From: Streptomyces sp. NWU339
GTDB taxonomy: Bacteria > Actinomycetota > Actinomycetes > Streptomycetales > Streptomycetaceae
Assembly: GCF_003143855.1 (NCBI RefSeq)
Contig: NZ_QFRK01000003.1
Span: 36,734 to 100,733 of the forward strand
Reading direction: 5' to 3'
DNA length: 64,000 bases
Of this stretch, positions 25,568 through 34,821 are shown piece by piece (position 1 is the stretch's first letter; every line of letters begins with the position of its first letter). The position numbers and the translations under genes are program-made. A model generated the notes under the pieces. That model was given only the letters and a program-made list of their open reading frames with translations, was not told the origin of the DNA and searched no databases.

Positions 25568-26977
25568 GTGAGACACATGCCACCGCGGGACTTTCCGCGA
25601 ATAAACCAGAGAACCGCGTTCTCTGCGATGCGTCGACCACGGGCGAGACTCTGGGCCGTGGCGGGTGCCGCGGCCCTCGGACTCCTCGTCCTGCTGGAGT
25701 TCACCGCGCGCCGCCACGGCCTCCCGGGGCCGATCGCCGGCCAGGTGCGAGAGCTGGTGTTCGCACCCAAGTCGGGCGGCCTGCTGTACGCCGCCATGGC
25801 GTTGATGATGGTGGTCCTCACCTGGCGGCAACGGTTCGTCGCGGCGGGTGCGGCGATCGGCATCGACATCGCCTTCTGGCTGGTCCGGTGGACGATGGAC
25901 GCCGGGACGGGCGGCGGCCACCCCTTCGGCAACGGCGCGCTGTGGGTGATCCTGGGCCACGCGGTCATCGCGGTCACTCGCCGCACCGGCCGGGAACGCG
26001 TCCTGCTGCTGAAGGGCGTCGGGCTGGGCCTGCTGCTGGTGGCCGGCCGCAAGACCGGCGACACCTGGCTGCTCATCACCTCGAAGACCCGCCCGACGGT
26101 GCTCGACCAGTACGTGGCGACAGCCGATCACGCGCTGGGCGATCCGTCATGGCTGGTGGGCCGGATCGTCACCGCCACCGGCCCCATCGGCTTCAACCTC
26201 CTCGACATCGTCTACGGTCAGCTCGCGGTGGCCGCGGTCGTCGTCGCGCTGTACCAACTGCGCGGCGTGGCGGTCGAGCGCCGCTTCCCGGGCCATCACC
26301 TGGTGCGCACCTTTCTGGTGATCGGCCTCCTCGGGCCGGCCTTCTACATGGTCTTCCCGGTGGTCGGACCGCTCTTCGCCTACGGCACCGGCACCGAGTA
26401 CTGGGCGGCGGTCAGCCTGTGGGCGCCGGACATTCCGTCCAGCGAGCACTGGGCGGTGGCCGACCTGTGGCCGCGGACGCCGCCGCCGATCAACACCCCG
26501 CACCCCATGCCGTTCGACGGGATCACCCCGCGGAACTGCATGCCCAGCCTGCACACGGCGTGGGCTGCCGCGCTCTTCATCCACACCCGGAAGGGCCCGC
26601 GCGTCCTGCGGTACGCGGGAACGTTCTGGCTGATCGCCACGCTCGCCGCGACGCTGGGCTTCGGCTACCACTACGGCGTGGATCTCATCGCCGGCGTGGT
26701 GTTCGTGCTCACGATCGAGGCGGCTCTGCGGTCGTTCGACCGCGGCTGGGACCGATCGGGGATCCGGCTGGTCGCTCACGGAGCGACGGTCTTCGCCGCG
26801 CTGTTGCTGTCCTACCGCTTCCTGCCGTCGCAGATGGCCGAGCACCCGTGGGTGTCCGGACCCCTGCTCGTGCTGGCGATGACCTCCGTGATCCACGGCT
26901 ACGTACGGACCACCGAGGCGTGGGAACCGGGGGCCGCCCCGGCGCGACGACCGGAACCGCAACCGGAACCGATCTGA
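25568..26977 (+). CDS. Polytopic PAP2-superfamily membrane protein (Aur1/inositol phosphorylceramide-synthase-like)
   Basis: 469 residues from a GTG at 25568 (an ATG follows at 25577). About ten hydrophobic helices span the protein. The C-terminal half has the phosphatase motifs in their order: NCMPSLHTAWAAALF with the C2 histidine and FGYHYGVDLIAGV with the C3 histidine and aspartate. The C1 lysine/arginine motif of soluble PAP2 enzymes is not evident, which fits the Aur1-like branch acting on lipid head groups. A likely role is transfer or removal of a phosphate-linked head group on the outer membrane face. No operon partner; the gene is flanked by remnants. Confidence 0.8.
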   Translation: MRHMPPRDFPRINQRTAFSAMRRPRARLWAVAGAAALGLLVLLEFTARRHGLPGPIAGQVRELVFAPKSGGLLYAAMALMMVVLTWRQRFVAAGAAIGIDIAFWLVRWTMDAGTGGGHPFGNGALWVILGHAVIAVTRRTGRERVLLLKGVGLGLLLVAGRKTGDTWLLITSKTRPTVLDQYVATADHALGDPSWLVGRIVTATGPIGFNLLDIVYGQLAVAAVVVALYQLRGVAVERRFPGHHLVRTFLVIGLLGPAFYMVFPVVGPLFAYGTGTEYWAAVSLWAPDIPSSEHWAVADLWPRTPPPINTPHPMPFDGITPRNCMPSLHTAWAAALFIHTRKGPRVLRYAGTFWLIATLAATLGFGYHYGVDLIAGVVFVLTIEAALRSFDRGWDRSGIRLVAHGATVFAALLLSYRFLPSQMAEHPWVSGPLLVLAMTSVIHGYVRTTEAWEPGAAPARRPEPQPEPI

Positions 26978-27203
26978 ACCGTGTCGCACCGGGTCGCCGG
27001 CTGTGCGCTCCTTGTCGACGGGGGTGCCGCGGGTGGCAGTCGGTTCGTCCACGGGACCCGGCTGAGGTGCGCCGCTGACGGCCGAGGCCGGATTGCCGTT
27101 CACGAGGATGTGAGGGCCGGCCGGGGGCGCCTCCTCCTCGTGCCGACCTGCGCCGCCCGGCGGTGAGGCCGGACGGCGGCTGTGTCGTGGGACGTCAGGG
27201 CGG

Positions 27204-27749
27204 CTACCAGGAGAGGGCGTCCGCCGCGTTGTCCTGCCAGTAGGTGACGGTGGCGGCGCTGTTGAAGAAGACACCGCCGTTCGGCAGCTTCAAGGTCTTC
27301 TCCTGGTCGGTCGCGTTGCCCTTCTTGTCGGCGAGGAACACGCCCAGGGTCTTCGCGGTGCTGCCCCCTTCGCCGTCGGGGGAGAACGTCGTGATGCCCG
27401 CGTAAGCGGACTGACCGGGCTCGAGCACCACCACGGACTGCGGCGTGGTCTCCCGAGCCCACGGCAGCGGGGCCTGGGCGTCGGTGCCGGCCCTCAGGTA
27501 GGGGGCGCTGTAGGCGTAGCAGGGCTTGGTGCCGGTGTTGGTGGCCTTGAGCAGCAGGTGGTTGATCGGGCGGGGCGCCTCGGTGACGGTCAGCTTGGTG
27601 TTCGCCGTGGTGCAGGTGACGGCCGAGGATGCCTTCGCCGTGGCGGCGGAGGCCGCTTGCCCGGCGGTCTGGAAGCCGACGAGCGCGAGGGTGGCGGCGA
27701 CGACCATGGAGGCGGTCGTGCGAGAGGCGAAACGAGTGGCGATACGCAT
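27204..27749 (-). CDS. Secreted DUF4232 protein
   Basis: 181 residues. The N-terminus is a signal peptide (MRIATRFASRTTASMVVAAT with an AXA-type site near AASAATA). The mature part is a single DUF4232 domain with its paired cysteines (VTCTTANTKLTVTEA and GTKPCYAYSAP) and the ending SAATVTYWQDNAADALSW. Members are exported beta-sandwich proteins common in actinobacteria, of unknown activity. An alternative start at 27770 (MFRESSPLM) would add seven residues. No neighbour shares its strand within reach. Confidence 0.85.
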   Translation of the reverse strand: MRIATRFASRTTASMVVAATLALVGFQTAGQAASAATAKASSAVTCTTANTKLTVTEAPRPINHLLLKATNTGTKPCYAYSAPYLRAGTDAQAPLPWARETTPQSVVVLEPGQSAYAGITTFSPDGEGGSTAKTLGVFLADKKGNATDQEKTLKLPNGGVFFNSAATVTYWQDNAADALSW

Positions 27750-28074
27750 GAGTGGACTGCTTTCTCTGAACATCAGGAAGATGATTTTTTGGTGGTGAAC
27801 CGTGTCGGTCGGCTGACCGGCCGACCGGTTTTGTCCTGGCCGTGCCGCGTGGCGGGAGTGCGGGTGGGCACGCCGGAAGGGCGGCCCGTGAAAGGGGAAT
27901 TGAGCGGGGCGGATCACTGTGTCCGGCGAAGCGCCGTGCTTGGATGGCCCAAGGCTGTGCCATACGGCGTCCCATTCGCCATTCCATCGGGAGTTTTGGG
28001 ACGCTGGGATGTGCGACCGGCTCTGACCTGGGGAAACGTGACCTTCGTGGGATGTCGAACGGAATGGGGGACCG

Positions 28075-29502
28075 GTGGGGGCGGCTGAGGAGATCGCTGA
28101 TTTCGCGGCGCTGCTGCGCGAGTTGAAACAGCGATCCGGACTGAGTTACGAGGCCCTGGCGAAGCGGGCGCACATGAGTACCTCGACGCTGCACCGGTAC
28201 TGCAAGGGGGAAAGCGTGCCGGCCGACAACGCGGCCGTCTCCCGCTTCGCCCAGGTGTGCCGGGCGACTCCCGAGGAACGGGTCGAGTTACACCGGCGCT
28301 GGGTCCTGGCGGACGCGGCACGGGAACGCGCCCGGCGGGCCACGGCGGACACGGAACCGGGCTCCGCGGACCGGTCCGGAGCGCCCGCGTCCGGCCCGGG
28401 CCCGGAGCCCCGCTCCACGCAGGCACGCACGGGGGACCGACCCCGGCCGGAGGCCGTGCCGGGCACCCCGCCCGCGCCCGTACCCCCACCCGCAACCGCG
28501 CCCACTTCCATGAGCGATCCCGGGGGCCCTTCCGAGTCCGTCACCGAACCGTCGCCAAAGGCGGCTGCCCCGACTCGCCGCACTCCGGCGCCCCTCCGGA
28601 CCGCCCGCAGGCGGTGGGCCCTGATCGCGGCGGGCACCGCCGTCGTCGCCGCCGTGTCCACCGCGCTCACGATCGGCCTGAAGGACGGGGGGACGGAGCC
28701 GGCGGAGAACGGCCGGCCGGCCGACACCGTGACCTCCTCCGAGGAACCGGCCTCCTCCGCCACCATGCCGCGCCCGTCGGGGCCCACGTCCCCCTCCGCG
28801 CACCCCGGCCGCTCCCCGGCCCCGGCCCCGGTCCCCGGAACGCCCGACACCGAACCGTCGGCACGCAGCACCGACACGGGCCGTGCCCAGGACAGCGACG
28901 AGGTCCCGCTCACGGTGAGCACCCGCACCTATGCCTGGGACGACCCGCAGTGCGAGGGGAAGTACCTGATCGACCGGCCCGCCGACGAAGTCTCGCCGCC
29001 GGTGATGGGGCAGGACGTGCCGGGCTGGGTGAAGGCGCACGGCGCCGTCGCCGCCGACCGGCAGCGGGTGGCGCTGACCGTCCAGGGCACCGGGGACGAA
29101 ACCGTCGTCATCGAGTCCCTGCACGTCCGCGTGGTCAGCTCGGGCGCGCCCCCGGCCTGGAACGCGTACCTGGGGTCGTCGGGCTGCGGCGGTGGCGTGG
29201 AGACGAGGTCGTTCGACACGGACCTCGACGCCGGTCACCCCGTCGTCGTGCCGAAGGCCGGCCAGCGCGGTTTCCCCTACAAGGTCAGCCGGTCCGATCC
29301 CGAGGTGCTGTACATCACCGCCCGTGCCCGGACCCACGATGTGAACTGGTACGTGGAGCTGCAGTGGTCAAGCGGCGGCCGTCAGGGAACCACACGGATC
29401 GACGACCACGGAAAACCGTTCCGCACCAGCGGCAGCCAGGGCCGTCCCGTCTACGAGCACCTGGTCGGCGGCACCGAATGGTTCAGCGTGGCGGAGAACT
29501 GA
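28075..29502 (+). CDS. Membrane-anchored helix-turn-helix protein with extracytoplasmic domain
   Basis: 475 residues from a GTG at 28075 after GGGGGACC. An XRE-type HTH occupies residues 10-70 (LLRELKQRSGLSYEALAKRA, then MSTSTLHRYCKGESVP). A long proline-rich linker (80-170), one membrane helix (WALIAAGTAVVAAVSTALTI, about 182-201), a second low-complexity linker and a C-terminal domain of about 190 residues with two or more cysteines (DDPQCEGKYLID, GSSGCGGGV) follow. The arrangement lets a DNA-binding head be tied to an outside domain. The family is frequent in Streptomyces, but its targets and signal are unknown. Confidence 0.83.
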   Translation: MGAAEEIADFAALLRELKQRSGLSYEALAKRAHMSTSTLHRYCKGESVPADNAAVSRFAQVCRATPEERVELHRRWVLADAARERARRATADTEPGSADRSGAPASGPGPEPRSTQARTGDRPRPEAVPGTPPAPVPPPATAPTSMSDPGGPSESVTEPSPKAAAPTRRTPAPLRTARRRWALIAAGTAVVAAVSTALTIGLKDGGTEPAENGRPADTVTSSEEPASSATMPRPSGPTSPSAHPGRSPAPAPVPGTPDTEPSARSTDTGRAQDSDEVPLTVSTRTYAWDDPQCEGKYLIDRPADEVSPPVMGQDVPGWVKAHGAVAADRQRVALTVQGTGDETVVIESLHVRVVSSGAPPAWNAYLGSSGCGGGVETRSFDTDLDAGHPVVVPKAGQRGFPYKVSRSDPEVLYITARARTHDVNWYVELQWSSGGRQGTTRIDDHGKPFRTSGSQGRPVYEHLVGGTEWFSVAEN

Positions 29503-29732
29503 TCCCCAGGACCCCGGCCCCGAGCCGAGTGAGGATCTCCCGCACCTGCCGGACACGGTCGTGGACGCGGTCGTCGACCGTCCCGGCGAGGAACCCGCCG
29601 GGACCGAGAGCTGACCCGGGCGGCGCAGACGGGGAGCGCGCAGCGGTTCCCCGGTCGGGGGCCCTCGCTGCTCACATGGGCGGGGCGGGACGGGGCATCT
29701 GTATGTCCGTCCACCAGCGAAGGGAGCCGAGC

Positions 29733-29975
29733 ATGGTAGTCGTCGCCGTCATCGCCGTGTGTGTGGTCCTGGCCGTCCTGGCCTTCCTCGTTCCCCGTCT
29801 CTCCCGCCGTCCCGAACGCGGCACGCAACGCACGCTCGGTGCCGGGGCGCGGGTCGGCGGCAAGGCGCCCGGCATCCTGGGCCGGCTCTTCAGCAAGCCC
29901 TTCCACACCAGTTCGCGTGCGGTGAGCCGCAGCAGTTCGGCAGGCCGCCGCTCCCGTGGCCGTATGCCCTTCTGA
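29733..29975 (+). CDS. DUF6411 family small membrane protein
   Basis: 80 residues from MVVVAVIAVCVVLAVLAFLV, one N-terminal helix followed by a basic, serine-rich tail. The tail holds the family motifs RPERGTQRTLGAG, KAPGILGRLFSKPF and a closing RRSRGRMPF. AGGGAG lies six bases upstream of the ATG; an ATG 30 bases earlier is in frame but has a poorer site. It sits 32 bases before the PPK2 gene on the same strand and may be co-transcribed with it. Function unknown. Confidence 0.85.
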   Translation: MVVVAVIAVCVVLAVLAFLVPRLSRRPERGTQRTLGAGARVGGKAPGILGRLFSKPFHTSSRAVSRSSSAGRRSRGRMPF

Positions 29976-30007
29976 CCGGCTGTGCGAACCGAGCGGGGAG
30001 CCAGGTG

Positions 30008-30982
30008 ATGAACGCCGAAGACGCCGAAGACGCCGAAGACGGGGACAGGCTGCTGGACGGGCTGACTGTGGATGCCAGTCGGCGAGAGCAGCCGATCGTG
30101 CTGGACGCGGACGGGCGTCCCCTCCGGACATGGCGGGAGAACCATCCGTACGACCGCAAGGTGAGCCGCAAGGAGTACGAGCGGACCAAGCGCATCCTGC
30201 AGATCGAACTGCTCAAGCTCCAGCGGTGGGTCAAGGACACCGGCGCACGCCTGGTCGTCGTGTGCGAGGGGCGTGACGCGGCGGGCAAGGGCGGCACGAT
30301 CCAACGGCTCACCGAGCGGCTCAACCCGCGTGGCGCACGCGTGGTCGCCCTGGACAAACCCACCGAGCGCGAGACGGGCCAGTGGTACTTCCAGCGGTAC
30401 GTCGCGCACCTGCCGACGGCCGGGGAGATCGTCTTCTTCGACCGCTCCTGGTACAACCGGGCCGGCGTGGAACGCGTAATGGGATATTGCTCCAAGGACG
30501 AGTACGAGCTGTTCCTCGACCAGTGCCCGGCCTTCGAGCGGATGCTGGTCGACGACGGCATCCTGCTGGTGAAGTTCTGGTTCTCCGTGTCCCGCTCCGA
30601 GCAGCGCACGCGCTTCGCGATCCGGCAGGTCGACCCGGTGCGCCAGTGGAAGCTCTCGCCCACCGACCTGGCGTCGCTGGACCTCTGGGACGACTACACC
30701 GAGGCGAAGGTCGACATGTTCCGCGCCACGGACACCGCCCACGCCCCCTGGACCGTCGTCAAGAGCAACGACAAGCGGCGCGCCCGGCTGGAGACCATGC
30801 GCAGTCTGCTGTCGCGCATCGACTACGCCAGCAAGGACGACGAGGCGGTCGGCACACCCGACCGCCTCATCGTCGGCGCCGCCGACACCCTTCTGGAGCC
30901 CGGTGAGGAGGACACCGCCCTGTCACCCACTCCGTTGTCCCCCGACGCCGAGGGGCCCGGCAAGCACCCCGAGGCCGACTGA
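30008..30982 (+). CDS. ppk2: Polyphosphate kinase 2 (PPK2), type with Walker A GRDAAGKGG
   Basis: 324 residues. PPK2 enzymes phosphorylate nucleoside mono- or diphosphates with polyphosphate, or the reverse. Walker A is GRDAAGKGGTI (residues 88-98), the lid/substrate motif ALDKPTERETGQWYFQRYV is intact, and Walker B is FFDRSWYNRAGVERVMGY. A WKLSPTDLASLDLWDDY segment is typical of the family. The N-terminus carries three copies of the tripeptide EDA from a 9-base repeat (GACGCCGAA). GGGGAG precedes the ATG by about nine bases. A second, different PPK2 lies at 58.2 kb. Whether it acts on mono- or diphosphates is not decided here. Confidence 0.92.
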   Translation: MNAEDAEDAEDGDRLLDGLTVDASRREQPIVLDADGRPLRTWRENHPYDRKVSRKEYERTKRILQIELLKLQRWVKDTGARLVVVCEGRDAAGKGGTIQRLTERLNPRGARVVALDKPTERETGQWYFQRYVAHLPTAGEIVFFDRSWYNRAGVERVMGYCSKDEYELFLDQCPAFERMLVDDGILLVKFWFSVSRSEQRTRFAIRQVDPVRQWKLSPTDLASLDLWDDYTEAKVDMFRATDTAHAPWTVVKSNDKRRARLETMRSLLSRIDYASKDDEAVGTPDRLIVGAADTLLEPGEEDTALSPTPLSPDAEGPGKHPEAD

Positions 30983-31131
30983 CGCCACGGGCTGTGAGAT
31001 TCCCCGAGATGCGGGGAGGCGGCGGCCTGATGGGGTGGATCGCCCGGTTCCCCGCATTCCGCGGACCGGCACGCCGGCCTCGGCGGCCACCCACCCGTCA
31101 GCCGCGTCGACAACGCCGCGGGTCAGTACAC

Positions 31132-31419
31132 CTAGCCGCCCACGTACCAGCTGAATCCGCCGTTGCTGGTGGCGACGGCCAGGAGCACGAGCCAGAGGAC
31201 CACGTCGACGACGCCGAGGATGATGCCGGCCTTCGCCATTCCGGCGCCGTTCCTGACTGCCGCCTGGCGGCGGGCGACGGCACCGAAGACGATGGCCAAG
31301 GGGCCCAGAACGATGTTCAGGAAGAACAGGCCGACGACGCCGCAGCAGAGGCTCGCGATCGCCAGGCCGTTGGTGCGCGATCCGGAGGACGCGGCAGAGG
31401 AACTGCCATAACTCGTCAT
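31132..31419 (-). CDS. DUF4190-type small membrane protein
   Basis: 95 residues. A serine-rich start (MTSYGSSSAASSGSRTNG) is followed by two membrane segments: LAIASLCCGVVGLFFLNIVL and, after AIVFGAVARRQA, AKAGIILGVVDVVLWLVLL. This is the DUF4190 layout, a two-helix domain often found alone in actinobacteria. GGGAG lies eight bases before the ATG. Convergent with the PPK2 gene; no role can be given. Confidence 0.83.
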   Translation of the reverse strand: MTSYGSSSAASSGSRTNGLAIASLCCGVVGLFFLNIVLGPLAIVFGAVARRQAAVRNGAGMAKAGIILGVVDVVLWLVLLAVATSNGGFSWYVGG

Positions 31420-31633
31420 TGGATACTCCCGGTTGTCGGTTGCACGGACCGAACGGGCCGCACTCTCCTTACTTTTGGCTTGTTTGTCCGGATGCCCCGT
31501 CAAGACGTTTCCATGTCGACGCCCCGTCAGGTGCGAAGCCCGTCCTGCGAACTCCCGTGTCCCCCTGGACAGGGTCCGTGGTCGGCGTTGTGACCAGTGG
31601 TCGGCCCACTTACACGGAGTGGGTGCCGTCAGA

Positions 31634-32764
31634 ATGCAGCCCATGCCCGAACAAACACACCCCTTCCTCGGAGCTCCGCTCACCGAAGCCGATGTGCTCG
31701 CTCTGACGGGTGCGGATGCCACGGCGGTCGAGCGCCATGTCCTCTCCGGCACGGAAGTGCTGTCCGGCCCGGAGGGGGCGGTGTTCACCGTGGAGGCAGG
31801 GGATCAGCCGGGCCGGAGCGGGGTCTGGAACGCCGACGAGATACGGCTCGTCGGCCCCGCGTCGGAGCCGGTCGTCGCGTTGCTCCGGTGGAACCCGTGG
31901 CGCGGGGAACACCCTCCCCTGCACTTCGCCGTGCGCACTCCGCAGGACACCTTGTACCTCGGCAAGGGGTATGCGGGTCAGTACGGAAGGCTTGACAGCG
32001 CGTTCATCGATGCCCGAATCCGCCCCCTCACCAGTCTGCCCCGTGTCCTCCTCGACCGTGCCCGCCCGCCCCTGCCGCCCGTGGAACTGCCCGGCCTGGC
32101 GTGGCTCGACCATGTGAACGGCGACCGGGCGAAGGCCCTTGAGCTTTTCGTCACCGCCTGGCACCCCGTCGAAAACCCGGAGGAGACCCTACGGCCGGAA
32201 GCGTCCGTTCCCTCCCTGCCGACCGCCCTCCGGCACTTCTACCGCCTGGCGGTCGGTCGCCCCCAAGTGCTCGGCCGGCAGAACCACATCCGGCCCGCCG
32301 GCATTCTCCGCGTCGACGACGCCGGGGAAATGATCATCCTCGGTCACGAGAACCAGGGAGGTTTCCGCTGGCTCCTCCGCTGGACCCTGGACGACTCCGA
32401 ACCCGACCCGACGGTCTGGTACGACGAGGACGGCGAGACCCTCGTCCCGGAGGCGGAGCCCCTGAGTGGATTCCTTCTCCAGTTCTGCCTCTTCGAAGCG
32501 GCCCTGTGCTCCGCATACCGTGGTTGGGCACACCCCATGGCCGCGGCCGAAGTCGCACAGCTCACTGCCCCCCTCCGGGAGGTACCGCTGCACCCTTTCC
32601 GGCCCGGGACGCGCACCCGCTTCTTCGTCGCTCCCGGCCTGGTCGCGGCGATCGGTGACGGCTGGGAGAACGGCACCTTCGACGTCACTGTCGGCGCCAC
32701 TCACCGCCAGGCTCTGGCCCCCCTTGTGGACGTCCCCGTCACCTGGTCCGGCTTCGACGGCTGA
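31634..32764 (+). CDS. Unassigned protein, SMI1/KNR4-like in its C-terminal part
   Basis: 376 residues if started at the ATG at 31634 (another at 31643); the GGAG upstream is somewhat distant. No signal peptide or helices. The N-terminal half reads like a small-molecule or enzyme domain with no motif I can name. The C-terminal part with LPTALRHFYRLAVGRPQVLG and AGEMIILGHENQGGFRWLL recalls SMI1/KNR4 (SUKH) proteins, many of which are immunity partners of contact-dependent toxins, but no toxin gene is nearby. It is the last gene before the scar-rich zone. Confidence 0.6.
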   Translation: MQPMPEQTHPFLGAPLTEADVLALTGADATAVERHVLSGTEVLSGPEGAVFTVEAGDQPGRSGVWNADEIRLVGPASEPVVALLRWNPWRGEHPPLHFAVRTPQDTLYLGKGYAGQYGRLDSAFIDARIRPLTSLPRVLLDRARPPLPPVELPGLAWLDHVNGDRAKALELFVTAWHPVENPEETLRPEASVPSLPTALRHFYRLAVGRPQVLGRQNHIRPAGILRVDDAGEMIILGHENQGGFRWLLRWTLDDSEPDPTVWYDEDGETLVPEAEPLSGFLLQFCLFEAALCSAYRGWAHPMAAAEVAQLTAPLREVPLHPFRPGTRTRFFVAPGLVAAIGDGWENGTFDVTVGATHRQALAPLVDVPVTWSGFDG

Positions 32765-32835
32765 CCTGCCTCGAAGAGCCGACATCCCAACGGTCCTCAC
32801 TCTCTCCCGACGAGCGACAAACCGACCCCAGACCG

Positions 32836-33025
32836 CCGACCTGAGGCTTCTCTCCGGAGCAGGTGACGAGAATCGAACTCGCGCTCTCAGCTTGGGAAGC
32901 TAAGGGCATCTGCGGCTTGCTCCGAAGCTGACCTGCGGCGGAGCAGTGTCGGTGCCCGGTGGGCGGTCGGTTGGCTCCCCGGTCTTCCCCGTGGTTCCCC
33001 GCACGATCTGGCACGCGTCTGGCAC
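32836..33025 (-). repeat. tRNA-Gly(CCC) 3'-half scar 2 with arm
   Basis: 32856-32901 matches the 3' half of tRNA-Gly(CCC) with one acceptor-stem change. The anticodon arm (AGCTTGGGAAGCT in + orientation) is intact. On its left is a hairpin resembling a tRNA terminator. On its right is an arm ending in GGTTCCCCGCACGATCTGGC and a repeated TGGCACGC, closely related to the arms at 34.8 and 36.1 kb. The tRNA 5' half is absent. Confidence 0.75.
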
Positions 33026-33131
33026 GCCTCTCGTCGGCTCCGGGGCTGGGCTCCGATGAGCTGTACCGACCCGCAGACCGCCCTACCACCGGGGTACGGG
33101 AACTTTCCGCCCCGGCGATGGGAGGATCACC

Positions 33132-33623
33132 GTGCCGGCGCGCCGTATCGAGGAGGGGGCCGAGGTGCTGTCCACCGAGCTGAAGCACACGTTTCAGATC
33201 GCCGCGCCGCCGGAGGAGGTCTTCGCGCACCTGGCCGAACCGTTGCACTACGTCGGCCTGTCGCCGCTCGTCGTTGCCGTCCGTGACGTGCGGCGCAACG
33301 GCGGCACCGTGAACTACACGGCCGTGGAGCGTTTCCGGTTCCTGGGCGTCCTGCGGCGCGACAACATCATCGACGTCACGCTCGCCGCCGTCCCGGACGG
33401 CCTTCCGCACTCCGCCGAGATCTTCGGGGAGGTCCGCAGCCCCGGCCGGGTCCGCATGAGCTACCGCTTCGCCATCGACCGCCACGAGGCCGGCAGCGTC
33501 GTCACCGACACCCTGCACCTGCGGACGCCCCCAGGCCTGCTGCGGTTCGCCGCTTCCCAGGCGGGAGCGGTCCAGCGGGCCCGGGCCTGTGTTCTGACGG
33601 ACCGTCTGGCCCGGCCCGTCTGA
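33132..33623 (+). CDS. SRPBCC-family protein
   Basis: 163 residues from a GTG at 33132. It begins with a short basic stretch and then LKHTFQIAAPPEEVFAHLAE, the usual start of the START-like fold. NYTAVERFRFLGVLRRDN and a C-terminal helix (GLLRFAASQAGAVQRARACV) follow. It is unrelated in detail to the SRPBCC protein at 7.0 kb. It forms a one-gene module between a tRNA-Gly scar and a tRNA-Arg scar. Hydrophobic ligand binding is likely from the fold; the ligand is unknown. Confidence 0.78.
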   Translation: MPARRIEEGAEVLSTELKHTFQIAAPPEEVFAHLAEPLHYVGLSPLVVAVRDVRRNGGTVNYTAVERFRFLGVLRRDNIIDVTLAAVPDGLPHSAEIFGEVRSPGRVRMSYRFAIDRHEAGSVVTDTLHLRTPPGLLRFAASQAGAVQRARACVLTDRLARPV

Positions 33624-33684
33624 CGGCCTTCGCGCGGGCAGCCCGGTGGCGAAGGCCGTACGCAGGGTCGATCCTGAAGGCCTG

Positions 33685-33830
33685 GCTTGGCAGGATTCGG
33701 TCCTGCGACACCCGCTTTAGGAGTTCGATCGCTCCTCGGCACCGCCGGGGAACCACCCGGTCGCACTGGCCGTGTCGGACCGCCCAGGAGTGCTGGCGTC
33801 CGGCGTCGTTGATGTCACGCGTAGATGTCA
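33685..33830 (-). repeat. tRNA-Arg(CCT) 3'-half scar with arm
   Basis: On the minus strand the sequence GAACTCCTAAAGCGGGTGTC is followed by GCAGGACCGAATCCTGC, an anticodon loop with CCT and a T-arm with two changes from GCAGGTTCGAATCCTGC. The acceptor end has decayed. About 100 bases to the right lies GTTGATGTCACGCGTAGATG, an arm motif repeated at 36.91 kb in the same arrangement. Confidence 0.6.
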
Positions 33831-33871
33831 GAGCGGAGCAACCCGCACGTGCTCGCTGGCACGATGACCCC

Positions 33872-34186
33872 GTGGTTGACCTGGAGCGCATCAAAGCAGA
33901 GAGCGTGGCGTACTTCCGAGCACTCGATGAGAACGCCACCCTGCGGCACCACTTCCGCGGCACTGACGAGGAGGGCGGCTTGTGGTACTTCGAGGCCGTA
34001 CCCGACCGCGGCGAGTTGATCGCCGTCAAGCAAGCCGAGCTGACTTCGGCCGGCCAACTCCACCGGTACAGCTGGGAGTACCTGGAGGACGAGCACGGAT
34101 TCCTGACAGACCAAGCGATTGACCCTGAAGAGAACCTGCTGGAGACCATCTCGGCCGAAGAGTTCCAGCGGGTGTGGACTCGGTGA
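33872..34186 (+). CDS. Hypothetical 104-residue protein
   Basis: From a GTG at 33872 the product reads MVDLERIKAESVAYFRALDE, then FRGTDEEGGLWYFEAVPDRG, RYSWEYLEDEHGFLTDQ and ends EEFQRVWTR. It is acidic, soluble, without cysteine motifs or helices long enough for a membrane. I do not recognise the family. It is a complete single-gene module between a tRNA-Arg scar on the left and an integrase-type arm on the right. Confidence 0.55.
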   Translation: MVDLERIKAESVAYFRALDENATLRHHFRGTDEEGGLWYFEAVPDRGELIAVKQAELTSAGQLHRYSWEYLEDEHGFLTDQAIDPEENLLETISAEEFQRVWTR

Positions 34187-34189
34187 GCG

Positions 34190-34345
34190 GGCCGGGCAAC
34201 CACTTTAGGAGAGAGGCTGGGACATCGAGCCGGTGACCTGCGGCTTCGCCAGCCGAGCCAGCGGGCGTGCATGCACCCGCCAGTCACTTTCGTTGACCGC
34301 TGCTGACCCCTGCATCTGGCACGGCTGTGGCACGCCTGGCGGGCT
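34190..34345. repeat. Degenerate attachment-type arm
   Basis: CCACTTTAGGAGAG at 34200 recalls the tRNA-Arg anticodon loop of the neighbouring scars. 34290-34345 has the arm pattern TTGACCGCTGCTGACC followed by CATCTGGCACGGCTGTGGCA. This arm overlaps the 3' end of the next minus-strand gene and probably supplies its stop codon. Confidence 0.4.
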
Positions 34346-34616
34346 GGCTGTCCTCGTCGTCCTCCAGGCCGAAGTTCTCGGGCAGGTCCATCATGGAGGC
34401 CCGCCGGTCGGGCTGTGGCTCGTGCTGCGCCGCATCTCTGAAGAGTGCTGCCAGCCTCAGGCGGTCGACGGGTGGAAGCTGGTCGAACGCGTAGGCAAGA
34501 TCCTCGAACCATCCTGAAGCGAGATCCGGATCCACATCTTCGTCACTCGTCATGTCGATGCTGGTGATCAGCTGGGCCATCGTGGTAGCGAGCGTGGTCA
34601 ACAGCCTGTCGTTCAT
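34284..34616 (-). CDS. Conserved hypothetical acidic protein
   Basis: 110 residues from an ATG at 34616 with GGAGGG eight bases before it. It is mostly helical: MNDRLLTTLATTMAQLITSI, then DEDVDPDLASGWFEDLAYAF and LPPVDRLRLAALFRDAAQHE. The pattern occurs in small Streptomyces proteins of unknown function. The last 20 or so residues (from EDSQPARRATAVP) are encoded by scar-arm sequence, so the C-terminus has been rewritten by the adjoining scar. Confidence 0.65.
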   Translation of the reverse strand: MNDRLLTTLATTMAQLITSIDMTSDEDVDPDLASGWFEDLAYAFDQLPPVDRLRLAALFRDAAQHEPQPDRRASMMDLPENFGLEDDEDSQPARRATAVPDAGVSSGQRK

Positions 34617-34686
34617 AGCCCATGCCCTCCTGCGGGTCGAAGGAGCGCAGCGTACAGAGGTGCTGGCGTAGGCGCCAGGAGAGCCT

Positions 34687-34815
34687 TCAGCTTGGGAAGC
34701 TGAGATCATTTGCGGCTGGTTCAGACACTGACTTGGGCTAACGGCCGATCCGTGGGCCGGTCGGCCCCGGCTGCTTTCACCGTGGTTCCCCGCTCTATCT
34801 GGTGCCCTCGTGGTG
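34687..34815 (-). repeat. tRNA-Gly(CCC) anticodon-arm scar 3 with arm
   Basis: 34687-34703 TCAGCTTGGGAAGCTGA is a perfect anticodon stem-loop of tRNA-Gly(CCC) on the minus strand; T-arm and acceptor are gone. The right arm (GCTTTCACCGTGGTTCCCCG, then CTGGTGCCCTCGTGGTGCGG) is very similar to the one after 36.0 kb. Confidence 0.65.
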
Positions 34816-34821
34816 CGGTCG